NCBI GenBank assembly: GCA_033557835.1
Contig: JAWQRO010000324.1
Location: 1-43,037, forward strand
Origin: Helochares maculicollis
Taxonomy: Eukaryota > Arthropoda > Insecta > Coleoptera > Hydrophilidae
Reading direction: 5' to 3'
DNA length: 43,037 nucleotides
The notes under the pieces are model-generated. The model had not been told where the DNA came from and did not search any database. It worked only from the letters and a program-made list of their open reading frames with translations. The position numbers and the translations under genes were made by a program. Below, in pieces: positions 1 through 10,690 of the stretch. Numbering within the stretch: the first letter of the stretch is position 1; every line of letters begins with the position of its first letter.

Positions 1-1082
1 TATATATATATATTGTCATCATAAAAATGGTATCCTTGACATCCTTGAACCTGTTGTTGGAAAATTCTTGGTTTTTCTAAATCAAGTATTCCAAAATGTT
101 TCTGTACTCTTACTTAACGCTGTGGTAGTATATTAATTTTCACCTTGTCGCCATTTATATAGTTTCAAGACGATAACATTCGTCTATTGACACGCACGAA
201 AATCAAGCCGAGTAGTTTTCTCATTTAGATATTCTGACCATTATTGCGCACAAACACAACAGTTTTCTTACGAATTTTTCTGTTAACAACATACTTACCA
301 TTTAGTTGCAAAATTAACCTATATCTTGATGTACAGTACTTTTCTAAATGAATATAAATTGAATATATTATTTGTTGGTTCTAGTAGAATATGAGTTATA
401 TATTGTCATTGCACGTTTCATCCACATATGCAAACACATTTTAAGTCTATTCATTTTTTATATGAAAAGGAAAGTTTTTATTAGTGACTTTTTTGTATAA
501 TTACTTAGTTGTGTAAATTGGTTCTGTATTTTGAGTTTGTATTATCATATTTTAAACATTTTCTTAACTTTCAAAAGAACTTTTTTACTACGAAATACAT
601 TTTTATATCTAAAAATATTTTTTGCTTAATTATTACCTCTACAAAAGAATATTTTTAGAGAGTTAAAGTTAACACAGCAAAATCTAACTTACCTATAAAC
701 CATTTTTCTTTAGGGGGTTTTTCTACACGTAAACCAACCAATTATTGGCATAGTTGAGTCATTAAACTCTGGCATCTTTATTTTACATTTTAATTTTCAA
801 AAATATATATTACATTAATATTATATCGTCACACTTAAAACAGTGAGATTTTACTTACATTTATAATGAATGCTATAAATTGAAAAACATTTGCGCTTGT
901 GCTTGAAATATATGGCAATATACGTTTCCTATATTCACATTCGAAATTGAAGCATGAAATACTATATTCGAATTTGTATCAGACAAAGGATAGAAACTGA
1001 ATAGATGTTTTGTGTTTTAGTTTTACGTTTGAAATAGAATAATGCAGAACATACAATGTCGTTGAAAAGAATTTTTTTACAG
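1..1082. other. AT-rich non-coding DNA upstream of the Cys-rich gene
   Basis: No convincing coding exon was found. The stretch opens with a short (TA)n run at 1-13 and ends in a polypyrimidine tract plus AG at 1081-1082, a good splice acceptor. The left part is therefore probably an intron of the following gene rather than intergenic DNA. Confidence 0.5.
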
Positions 1083-2326
1083 GCCTATCATGGCGGAACG
1101 AGAATCCGACTATGTCAGGGTGTGCGACAAGTTATCCGACGTCCAAGAAGATGACGAATACGCTGATGAGGAGGAAGAAAAAAATAAAACCCCAAAAGCC
1201 AGCTTCGACTCTCAGAGAAAATCCGATAACTCGTCCCAGTATGAAGACATGACGCCTCGCTTAGAAAAGCGAAAACAAAAAAATCGAATGCGATATTCGG
1301 ATAATGTCCCTAGGAGATCCTCTAGGAAGTCAAAAACGAACAAGATCCTCCCGGATACACTAACTGGCCGGACGGAAGATGGGCAAGATTCTCCTAAACT
1401 CAAGGTGTACAATAAAGACGATAAGTTTCGCCTTATGGACCACATATATGAAAAACCCCGAAAAATGTTTTATGAGTACGATCCCAGAAAACCATTTAAT
1501 GAAGATTTAGACTTGAAAGACGAAGATAGCAGGTCATATTGCGAAGATTTAAAGCAAACATTCGCTAAAATTACCGGCAAGAGCCTATTTCCCGAAGAGA
1601 AGATAAAATTGAGCTGCCGGAGATTTAGGGATATTTGCGTTTCAAAATCCGATATTTGTGCGGACGACGATATGGCGTGTTGTAAGAGAGTCTTGGACTA
1701 CTGCGGCTCCCAAAAGAGCCCCTTGGATTACTACAATTGCTGCTACAGAGAGCCCGCTAAGTATTTCCCCAAATACTGCTACGAACCGCGGATTTCTAAC
1801 CAAGACAAAAACAAATATTCTTGCCTCTGCTACGATGCCATGAAATCATATATCGAAGAAACCATGCAGGCTGCCAAGAGGAATGTTTATAACGAGAAAA
1901 AAACGTAAGTGACCGAGATATTTATTAAAAGGCATCTCAAAATTTTGTGCTTGCTCGATTTCCAGGGTTTCGCCCATTATTACGAAATCTAGAGGGCGAG
2001 GCGATTTTTCCGAGATCAATTTTGACTTGCCACAAGTTTGCAGTATAGGTTGGTTGGATTTCTCCAAACTCCTGCACTTGCTTTGCATTTAAGCACCTAT
2101 TTGATAATTAACTTTTCCATCTTTTTAATTCATATAGACTTAAACACTCATTTCTTTATCTATTCATTACGCTGTATTGAAACAACATTGATTTTTAGTT
2201 GCCGACGTTGTAACGAACCTCCCAGTTTTAAGTGAGAGCCAATTCGTGTACAAAGATGTCTTCCAGTCTAGACCCAAACTGCCCAGAACGCCACCTCGAC
2301 AACGAAAGTTTAGCAAGCCAAAATAG
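1083..2326 (+). CDS. Acidic, cysteine-rich protein of unknown family (3' three exons)
   Basis: I do not recognise the family. Three exons join in phase: 1083-1904, 1966-2042 and 2199-2326 (stop TAG 2324-2326). Each junction has GT and AG, and the leftover bases (2+1, then 1+2) complete codons. From the ATG at 1090 the protein would be about 339 residues. Residues 1-145 are charged and disordered-looking (acidic run DDEYADEEEE at 21-30, then a Lys/Arg-rich stretch). Residues 150-250 hold 12 cysteines, including two CC pairs (197-198, 217-218) and a CLC (245-247), which suggests a disulphide-bonded domain. The C-terminal exons are basic and proline-rich (RPKLPRTPPRQRK). There is no signal peptide after ATG 1090, but an acceptor ends at 1082 and the 7 bases before the ATG are open, so an upstream exon could supply a leader. 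If so, the protein is secreted; if not, the cysteines could bind metal. The exon structure is well supported; the function is unknown. Confidence 0.75.
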
Positions 2327-2383
2327 ATTGGTGCTATTTCAGCTTAAATTATGATTCTCTTTAGTAAATACAATTCACTATAT

Positions 2384-2389
2384 AATAAA
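2384..2389 (+). promoter_or_regulatory. Polyadenylation signal AATAAA
   Basis: AATAAA lies 58 bases after the stop codon of the Cys-rich gene and is followed by T-rich sequence, the usual arrangement for an insect 3' end. It supports 2324-2326 as the true end of that gene. Confidence 0.6.
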
Positions 2390-4069
2390 ACTTTATTTTT
2401 TATACAATTCGTCTTTTTCTATATGTAACACCTACATAAATAATTTATGCAGAAACTTCAAAACGTTTTTTTAAATTACAAACATTTGACTCCCCTATTC
2501 AGACAAATCTAAATCACATAAACTACGACTATATACCAGCAATGGCAGGTAACTTCGCTTGCATGAAATTTCGATTTATCATGACTTCTTTTTTGTTGCT
2601 ATTTATGTAGGCAAGGTTTTTTCTGTTGATAGCACGAAACAAAAATAAACTCATTAAAATAGATCAAGTAAATTATAAAAAATGATCAACATAGATTGAA
2701 TTTTATTAAATGATGGGGGTTATTTTTCAGTTTTTATAATTTTGATTATTTTTACATTCTTAAACTACTATACGAAGTGAAGTAAAGAGAAGGTATTGCA
2801 ATGACGTTTGTTTGCATATATGTGTGTATATATATGTATATTGGTCAGACCATTTGAGGTAAAATTTGGCATACAGGTATTATCGTAAAATCGTAGATCT
2901 GTATTAACTTTTATCACCTTTACGGTTACCGGAAGTTCATACTTTTGAAAATTTGTCAGGTAAACTAATCGATAAAATAGAGCTATTATGTTCAAATTTT
3001 ATGCACGTCAAAGATATCACAAAAATGGCTAAAACAATTGAATGGGACACCGGAAGTGCATTTTTTTATTATTGTAAAGTCCATTTTTAGTAGGCAATGG
3101 AATAAAAAAATATAAAATTGCTACAAAAATGTTAACAATTGTAACATTAGCTATAACAAATAAATCTGTGTAAATTTACAAACCGAAAGTGAAACTTTAA
3201 CTGCATAAATTTTATTTTTTCGTTATAAATTTACATCAAATGGGATGCTTTAGTGGTGTATTTACAGCTAAAAATTGAATCTTATGCAAAAGCCTTTAAC
3301 TACCGTATTAGACTCTACTTGAAAATATATTTTTATTTATTTGAAATATTACTGATTATCTAAACTAATACTAAAATACAATAAATTGAATATTATTCAT
3401 AAAGTTATTATATTGCTAAATATTTTTATTGAAGTGTATATAGCTTATGAACATTGAAAATGTTATTTGTATTTTGGTATCGTGCGTAGGTTTTTGTTGA
3501 TTAATTATTAAGATCTGCAGGAATGTTTATGCAACACATATTTATACGTGAATCTTGACAGGAGGTACAAATGTTTAGCTATTGACCTCACCTATGCATT
3601 TTTCGCTGTTTTCTAGTTGATATATAAATTTTTCAGTGTTTTTTAATGCGGGTAAGAAGTTTTAGGTCATTTTTTAAATTTAAACGCCTAGTTTAGTTTG
3701 AAATTTGAGAACTGTTTGGGCAGTCATTTGCGGTTTTTTTACATGGCTGACAAGTTGATGGCCATAAGCCATATTTTATCGCCCCATCTCAAACGATCTG
3801 AGCGCTACCGTGTATATATACGTTTATATCCAGAGGCCCTCAAAACGTGGAGACTTGTCCAAAGCTCAAGATCGACTTCTTTCATGATTGCAAAAGCGGG
3901 GTATTAAGCATCCTAGAGTTATGTTAAAACAAGGATATGCTTCGCAGGTCTAAATGATAGCACATATATGAAATGGTAATTAGCATATTCGATAGAAAAT
4001 CATTTCGCTTTATAACTTAATACAGCATTTAAACATTAGGAAGCTAAACGGCTAGGAATGACAACTAGT
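2390..4069. other. Non-coding AT-rich DNA
   Basis: No gene seen. It contains a short TG/TA microsatellite near 2815-2840. An open frame at 3698-3907 of 69 codons has no family resemblance and no coding-like context. Confidence 0.5.
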
Positions 4070-4735
4070 TTGTCCAATAAGTTTTGCGGTACGATAAGAA
4101 TGGTTTGAAATACACTTTTTCCAACGAGATTCCAATTTATGAATCCTATCTCTGAAGTGAGAATCTGGAAGGGCTCCAATATATGCTTCCACATATGTTA
4201 TGCCTTCATCATTTGATGAACAATTCGAACATTAATTCATAGATGTTAGCCATTGTCAAAATGCTCCTGTGTCACGGTGCATTGTCCTGATGAAACAGAC
4301 ATTTTTTTCTTCTGCAAACAGTCTATTTTCACGAATTTTGTCCTTCAGCTGGGCTAAAAGGTTACAATAACATTCAGAATTTATTGTTTTGCCAGTTTGC
4401 CCGTAACTCACTAACAAAATTTTTTGGCATCCAAAAAAACTAATGCTAACACCTGTATCCGATTTCTGGACACGAACTCATTTCAGAGCCCAAGAATCAA
4501 GTTCACACCACTCTGTAACCTCTTGCTTTCATTCAGGTGATAGTGATATGATATCCTGTATTTTTTCTACGATTTTTGACGTAAATCGTCTTCAAGGCCT
4601 GTACTACCACGTTTAAATTCAGCAACCCTTCTTTCTACTGCACCAATTGAAGGCGAACAGTCCTTACACACCTTCAATGTTCGTTCATAAATTTCCTTTG
4701 CTTTTAACTTTCCAAAAATAAAAATTCAATCACTG
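4070..4735 (-). mobile_element. Dead mariner-type transposon (transposase pseudogene)
   Basis: On the minus strand, pieces of a mariner transposase can be read in order across frames. Near 4600-4735 is an N-terminal helix-turn-helix-like piece with AVERRVAEFKRGSTGLEDD. Near 4385-4480 is VRVQKS followed by SISFFGC. Near 4290-4380 is GKTINSECYCNLLAQLKDK. Near 4080-4180 is a C-terminal piece with FRDRIHKLESRWKKC. Several stops and frame changes break it. About 90 residues between the DNA-binding part and the catalytic core, including the first catalytic Asp region, appear to be missing. It cannot encode an active enzyme. Terminal inverted repeats were not located. Confidence 0.8.
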
Positions 4736-4964
4736 TTTCTCCGACAATTAACAGCGATTTAACACGAACACCAACTACAAAATACTGCGATTATTCAACA
4801 AAACCGTAAAGCATACCTGTTCTAAAATATTTTCAATTGAAAATTATAAATATCTAGATTTAATTTCTCTTAAAAATAATAATACTGGCAATAGAAAAAA
4901 AACGTTGTTTAAATCAAATCTCATTACTTCTAGTATTTTTAAAAATACCTAGAGGAAGTATCGT

Positions 4965-5256
4965 CCAATATTTGTAAATATGTGCTTTTGTCTTAGGCAG
5001 TCTCAATACATGTGATTGGCAATGTAGTACAAAAAACTTAGGCCTTGGCAAATGTAACACTTAAACATTATATAAATAGTTATATTTTTGTGCTTCTTCT
5101 AATTTTAAAACATATATACAGCATTTATTACATTAGAATACGAGTGTGCATATTGCATATTAAGTTAAAGCTCGTATTCATCCAATATTTGTTTATATAG
5201 GTGTGTTAGTACTAGTCAATCTCAATCTATTTGCTTAGCTAGTATAAAAAATAATC
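4965..5256. repeat. Degenerate direct repeat pair
   Basis: 4970-5036 and 5184-5256 share the order CCAATATTTGT, then GT-rich sequence, then AGTCTCAAT / AATCTCAAT, then a TAGTA..AAAAAA motif, about 214 bases apart. This looks like an old tandem duplication or two decayed copies of one repeat. Similarity is partial and was judged by eye. Confidence 0.35.
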
Positions 5257-5259
5257 CTT

Positions 5260-6060
5260 GCTAGTGGTGAGACTACAAAACTATGCAATTATTGACTTTT
5301 TCCTAATTCAAATGTTGGTTTCAAGTTAAGCTGTAAAAAAAATCTCTGTAACAAAATCTCCACCAGCTAAAACAAAATCTTTGTCATCTATGTCGAAGTA
5401 AAAATACTTATTACTCTTCCAACAGCTCTGCAGATTCATAAAACTTGGAATTAAATCCGAAACACTTCCGTGATGAAACCATTGCGGTACTTACAAAATT
5501 TCATTTTTCTTTTACTTTCTAATAATATTTGAATAACGTTGTTAGTTCTATCTTAATTTTCATTGACAGTGTGCGTATAACTATGGCCATATAAGTGTTC
5601 CCAGCAAATTACTCGTGAACTAAATGAAATGATAGAATATCGTGTAGGACAAATAAATCATGCAAGTAAGAATACCAAGCTGTAAGTCACTCACTGTACC
5701 GAGCTACATAAGTAAAATTTATTTATTATTAATTTATAATATGAAATCTAAAGAGATCCCATAGGGACCCAAAAATAATGTGTTGATAATACTTTTTGTA
5801 TTTTAATTCTTCAAGGATTTGCAAAGGATAGTGTCTCTACAACTATATATAACAAATGTATCAGTGTAAAAAATAACAATTTAATATTATGCAAAAAATC
5901 AAAGTGGCTTTAAAGCATTCCGCTTATTTATTCATTTTTCATAAATGGTTTTTGATACAGAGGCGATAAGGAGTCCACTTAAACAAACAAAGCGCTTAGA
6001 TATAACGATCGTTTGTCACTCATCGGTGTGAAGTGCAAATTAAAGTTGAAAGAAGTATCT
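5260..6060. other. Non-coding AT-rich DNA
   Basis: No gene, structured repeat or transposon protein fragment was recognised. Confidence 0.45.
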
Positions 6061-6310
6061 AGTTAGGTAGCGATGGGCAAGCATGAAGAGCCGCGTAGCA
6101 AACGCAGCCACTCAGAAATGACATTCAATTTGGACTCGACGTTAATGAAGTCCTGGAGTCCATTACATCATATATACAGCACCATCACGTTCCGCCTGTG
6201 TACATGTCAAATGTAAAGGATACTTATGACGCCGCGGAGATCAATAGGAAGCGCCGCGGCGGCAGAGAGGCATGCGCAAACTAGAGGGCAATCGATATTA
6301 TTGCATTGCG
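6061..6310. promoter_or_regulatory. Isolated CpG/GC-rich island, possible promoter, insulator or enhancer
   Basis: In a strongly AT-rich neighbourhood these 250 bases are clearly GC-richer and contain many CpGs (GCCGCGTAGCAAACGC, GACGCCGCGG, GCGCCGCGGCGGC). They include GCATGCGCAAAC, close to an NRF-1-type palindrome, and ATCGAT at about 6290. An ATG at 6073 opens only 47 codons with no recognisable product. The island could be the promoter or first exon of the receptor gene that follows, or an intronic control element. No TATA box or splice pattern decides this. Confidence 0.35.
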
Positions 6311-7033
6311 ATTACACCCTTAGCTCAGAAGGGTGAATGAAGAAGATATTTTCATAGTGGTTTGTTGTTGTTGGTATTTTACGACAAATTACAGTGAGTA
6401 AAAAAATCTTATACGGTTAATGCATGAGTAAGTCTTGCTTACATGTACATTTTCTTTTACGTGTATGTTCAAGTTTTAATAATTTTTTTATCGTCCAAAT
6501 GCCCCCATTAACAGGTGCATTAAAAATTCCTTTGCAAAAACTAAACTATTGATTTGTTGCGTCTTCGCCTGTAGAAAATGTATAATTATATTGTAATTTC
6601 TTTAAAAAGGTCTTCTGTCAAATTAATGAAAAGACAGTTTTTGCGCTATAATCAAAATTTACATTCGGCAAAAAATACAATTTTCGAATTTGCGCCTGCA
6701 CTTATAGGCAACTAGCTAATGGTACGTTTGGTTGCCTATGTTTACGTGGCTTCTAAATTCCCATTGATGAATGGAGGAATTCGCATTACATTGTTGTAGA
6801 CAATTCTTTTGTTTTTCTGATTCTTTGTTAAATTTTACCTGAAATAATATCCCTTTTTATCGCCCTTTTATTTAATTTGATAAAATAAATGTAAATTGCT
6901 ATTTTGTTTCGTGTAGGTTAGGCCCCTTTAATGGGCTGCCTAGGGGAGTGTTGGGACTTAGGTCCTCCCCCGGATAGTATTCTCTTTCTACCACCACCCC
7001 CCGCCCCTTCATTTTTGCACACTTCTTTGCCAG
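6311..7033. other. Non-coding, probably intron of the receptor gene
   Basis: No coding exon was found. The right end (6975-7033) is a long pyrimidine tract (TCTCTTTCTACCACCACCCC and on) ending in CCAG, a strong splice acceptor. The open frame that runs through this tract is therefore chance, not coding. Confidence 0.5.
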
Positions 7034-8308
7034 ATCTCTTGCTCAATTCGACACCATGCTCTTCGGTACAGCTGTGCGAGTCTTGGGTGACGAGCAATCG
7101 AGTCCCAGAAGGAGGTGATTACGTCGAATTATCACGAAAAGGTATAACTAAAATCATTTTATTCTCATAAATGCCTCTAACAATGAATTTTTTCAGATGT
7201 AGAAACGTGGTCTGTCTCAAGCATAGACGATACCTGGCTTCTTGTCCTGGTCGCCTCTTCCATAGGGGTATTGCTGCTAGGAGCACTGTTAGCCATGTTT
7301 CTTCTCAAATGCAGGGAGTAAGTATTAATAACCCATTCCTCACTCTCAAACATATCTCATTATGTACACTCAATTGATATTAGAAGAACTTTTATCGAAA
7401 ATCGAGTTCAAATATAAACAAGACGCGTATTATGCAACATGCGAATAGTTTTCATCATTATATTGATAAATGCGTGCTGATAAGGCGACCTTTTAACCGC
7501 AACGAAGAATACAACAATCAAGTCTATGAACTATTCTCGAAATAAAATTTATTATTTTTTCCAATTTTAAAATGAAATTTGTTACAGAATGAATATGTTT
7601 GGTAATAACGATTGTTCTCTTCACACCAGAGACCACAGACAAATAAAAAACCACGAGCCTAGAGAGTGTTCTTCAGTCAACAATTTGAATAGCAATAAAC
7701 TTGTTCATCCATCTGAAGCGGTGCTCTACCACGGTGCAGCAAACATGGCAGATAACCGCATGGTTTGGGCCGCTCTGACCCCCAGAGGGACTCAACATTT
7801 CATCTCAGAAAACTACCCAAGAGATTTAGTAGATTACAGAGAACCTGATGACCATTATGAAACCATAGACAACATCCAGCCCGTGTTGCCGCCTCACCCC
7901 CCGTATCCTGAGGCTTACCACGGCTACCACAAAGGTTTGGACTTACAATTTACTAGCGAAAACTCAAGTTTTGATAATTCTGGATTCGTAGATTACGATT
8001 ACGAAGATCCAACACCTTTAATTGAAAGTTATCAGATGAACGACATGGAAAACAGAGATTTACACCATTACGCTACTTTGGGCAATAGTGATTACAGATG
8101 CATTAGCTTAGGCTTAGGAAACAACACTTTAAGAAGGGGCATACCAATGGGAGTTCCTCTTAAGCCCACAGTATCCAAACCTACAAGAATTGAGCACCCT
8201 AATTTACCACCTCTTAACTTATACCCACACCAAGGAAATACTCTTAAGCGAAACACAATGGGCTATAGGCCAACAGATTCTATGACTTTACCAAAATATG
8301 GGTGCTAA
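7034..8308 (+). CDS. Single-pass cell-surface receptor, C-terminal exons (family uncertain)
   Basis: Three exons join in phase: 7034-7141, 7197-7317 and 7588-8308 (stop TAA 8306-8308). The first encodes a short extracellular stem with two cysteines (STPCSSVQLCESW) ending VPEGGDYVELSRK. The second encodes DVETWSVSSIDDTW followed by a membrane helix (LLVLVASSIGVLLLGALLAM) and the stop-transfer KCRE. The third encodes a tail of about 240 residues rich in Tyr, Asn, Pro and His, with many short tyrosine motifs (HYETIDN, GFVDYDYEDPTPL, HHYATLGNSDYR), ending PKYGC. This is the layout of a type I receptor that signals through tyrosines, as in axon-guidance or adhesion receptors. The PC..C stem could be the end of a thrombospondin type 1 repeat, which would fit golden-goal-like receptors, but I cannot confirm the family. 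The ectodomain exons are upstream and were not found here. Confidence 0.7.
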
Positions 8309-9064
8309 TTTAAATTATTAATCCAAAAAATAACTGTAACAACAGTCCAGCAAATATTTATGATTTTAAACAATACACGACAGAGCCTCTAAAGAATATT
8401 CCTTAAAACAGCTATGTTGAAAAAGCCAGTCGTCAAGAAGCAGTATTAATTTTCTGTGTATGTAATGTTTTGTTTCTTGTACCACCTATAATTAAAGAAA
8501 AGAAAACCTTTGTGATATTGTTTTAAATTTATTAATTTATTATACATGTATCGACTAATATATTGATAGAATAAATTATGTGATATAGTTGATTGTATTT
8601 GGGTCCTTTTGGAATTTACCCAGGTGCTACCAAGTAGGAATTTGAAGAATGTTGAGTGTACTGACTACTTAAATAGGTAATAAATGTTTATTCATTTTTA
8701 GGTTATACTACATATTACTTCTCGTTTGTACGATTTTACATTGATTTTCGATTTACTAGGTTAAAGCTAGTAATTGTAATAGCTCTTCTTTTTTATATTT
8801 TACTTGCTAACAAAAAAAATTATGTGCGCTGTACATAAATATTTCGTGTTATTTTTCAAGAAAAAGCTAAGAACATTCGTAAGTAACGAAATCGTTTTCA
8901 ACATAGAAATACTTAACAAATTTATTATGGAAATTTTATTAGAATATTTTGTACTGCTTCCACTGTTATACAGATCAGCGAGCTGCTAATTCGGTTTTTC
9001 TTTTTTCAAACCAAACAGTTCCTTAAGTGAATTTAAATGTGTCATCTTTCAAAAAAAATCTAAG
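8309..9064. other. 3' UTR and intergenic DNA
   Basis: AATAAA occurs at 8570-8575, about 260 bases after the receptor stop, and another lies near 8682. Either could end the receptor mRNA. Beyond that no gene was seen; the 61-codon open frame at 8804-8989 is low-complexity and unlikely to be coding. Confidence 0.45.
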
Positions 9065-9404
9065 AATGACAAAATTAGGAATTTTAATCAGATACATTGT
9101 AACATCATATGTATTGACCTATTGATGAATAAAGCCACATACGGAACCTCATATTCCTTCAAGGAATTAACGAACCGTAGTACACAATAATGACAATTAC
9201 TATTAGATCGTTAAAGAGCTAAAAAGAAATTTTGTTTTGGTTTAACTTACACTGGTCATGTTCATACAATGTATTATCATTATTGTGTATTAGGGTTCGT
9301 TAATTCCTTGAAGGAATATGAGGTTCCGTATGTGGCTTTATTCATCAATAGGTCAATATATATGATCTTACAAAGTATCTGATTAAAATTCCTCATTTTG
9401 TCAT
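9065..9404. repeat. Foldback (palindromic) element, MITE-like, 133-bp arms
   Basis: The left arm 9065-9197 and right arm 9273-9404 are near-perfect reverse complements, separated by a 75-base spacer. The core GAGGTTCCGTATGTGGCTTT of the right arm pairs exactly with the left arm near 9130-9150. Each arm begins ATGACAAAAT at its outer end. The element has no coding capacity, so it would have moved with help from another transposase, or it arose by inverted duplication. Only a few mismatches separate the arms, so it is fairly young or kept similar by gene conversion. Confidence 0.85.
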
Positions 9405-9947
9405 GAGGTTTCACCATTTATTAAATAACAATCTTGACATTGGGCTGCTTTGAGTGATGACTGTTTTACAAGAATATAAGTATATAAGAAAGATTAGTTT
9501 GATAGACAGGTAAACAAGAATGGTTATGATAGAGTTACTTTATTTATATACACAAGATATAATAGACTGTGCGTTTTTTTCTATTTTTACAACTCATCTT
9601 TTCTTACATTCGAATTTATTACTATATGTTGTACTCTGCCTACTTTAAAATTCGCTATTTACATAGAACATGTAAAGCAAATTTAGTCTTTATTAAAAGT
9701 CATGCAGTATTTCAACTATCCCAGTTTAGATTTTTTTAAATTATGAATTTTTATGCCTCTCCTCAATTGCATATTAACTAAGCAATAAGACTCAAACACT
9801 TAGTTGTCTTCACAACTTTTTTCCTCTAATCTTTTATATTATTATTACTGAGAAGTAAGTATCTTACAAATACATTCTCTTGCATTTTATAATTAAATAC
9901 TTATATAAGCTGCCCTAGCTAGGAAATAATTCTAAAAATGTTAACTA
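9405..9947. other. Non-coding AT-rich DNA
   Basis: No gene or structured element was recognised. Confidence 0.45.
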
Positions 9948-10690
9948 CTACATATTTAGTACTGATACAGTCGTCTCTATCCTACTACTACACCAATTCA
10001 TATGGTTTTGAAGATTTCTTTTAACTGTTGCATTATCTAGGAGCTGGAAAGTCTCTTCTTTAATGTGGAGATGAAGTTTGGCGTCGACATTTTCTACGAA
10101 ATTTTTTGCCTCTTCTTCGACAGTCGGCATAGCCATGTGTCAGTGCAGGATTTCTTTTCTGCAAACCCAGGGGTGCAATAACACACATCTCAGCACTTAA
10201 TTTTGAACTTTTTCTATTATAGCTTTGTTACCCCCAACTGCACACCCTCACAATGGTATATCACAGAGATTTTAGGGCTAGTTTGTCTAATAACAGTTGG
10301 TTGAATATTGACAGCTTAGATTTTTGTTCCTGAAATTCAAAACATTTTTTAAAATTTGATGTTCTATGTATTTCTGTTTTATATGCTCTTTCCATTTGAA
10401 TCCTGCATTTCATGTCCAAGTATTTGGCATAGTTACAATAAGAGATGATTATTATTTTGTAGTTATTTGAGAATATTTGCTTTTTAGCTGTATAAAGACA
10501 ACGATAACCAATTTGGCTTCATTAGCTCTGATTTTCCACTTTTCCTTCTACTGGTCTATTATATTGGACAGTCTTCTAGTTTCTTTTCAGTGTGTAAATA
10601 ACTATTTCTGGCGACAAGCTTAACAGTACCGTCTGCAAATGTATGAAAAGAATTCAAAACGGTGCCTTGTGGTTCTAGTGCTGCCATTTA
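9948..10690 (-). mobile_element. Jockey-type non-LTR retrotransposon, 3' reverse transcriptase relic
   Basis: On the minus strand the reverse transcriptase signature LEPQGTVLNSF is read at about 10645-10680, followed shortly by FADGTVKLVA at about 10610-10640, which corresponds to the catalytic FADD. The spacing between them is shorter than normal and the second Asp is Gly, so the domain is deleted and inactive. The C-terminal end of a Jockey-superfamily pol protein is seen at 9948-10136: MPTVEEEAKNFVENVDAKLH, then a LLDN motif. The stretch between is full of stops. It is a 5'-truncated, decayed copy, the usual state of such elements. Confidence 0.7.

Noticed and set aside
3698..3907. 69-codon open frame
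   Set aside because: No family resemblance, no splice or polyadenylation context, next to transposon debris.
6931..7033. Start of a protein MGCLGECWDLGPPPDS with a proline run
   Set aside because: This stretch is the polypyrimidine tract in front of the acceptor at 7032-7033; the prolines come from the C-rich tract. Coding is accepted only from 7034.
9948..10136. A small host gene on the minus strand
   Set aside because: Its MPTVEEE..F and LLDN motifs are those of a Jockey-type pol C-terminus, and decayed reverse transcriptase motifs lie just upstream.
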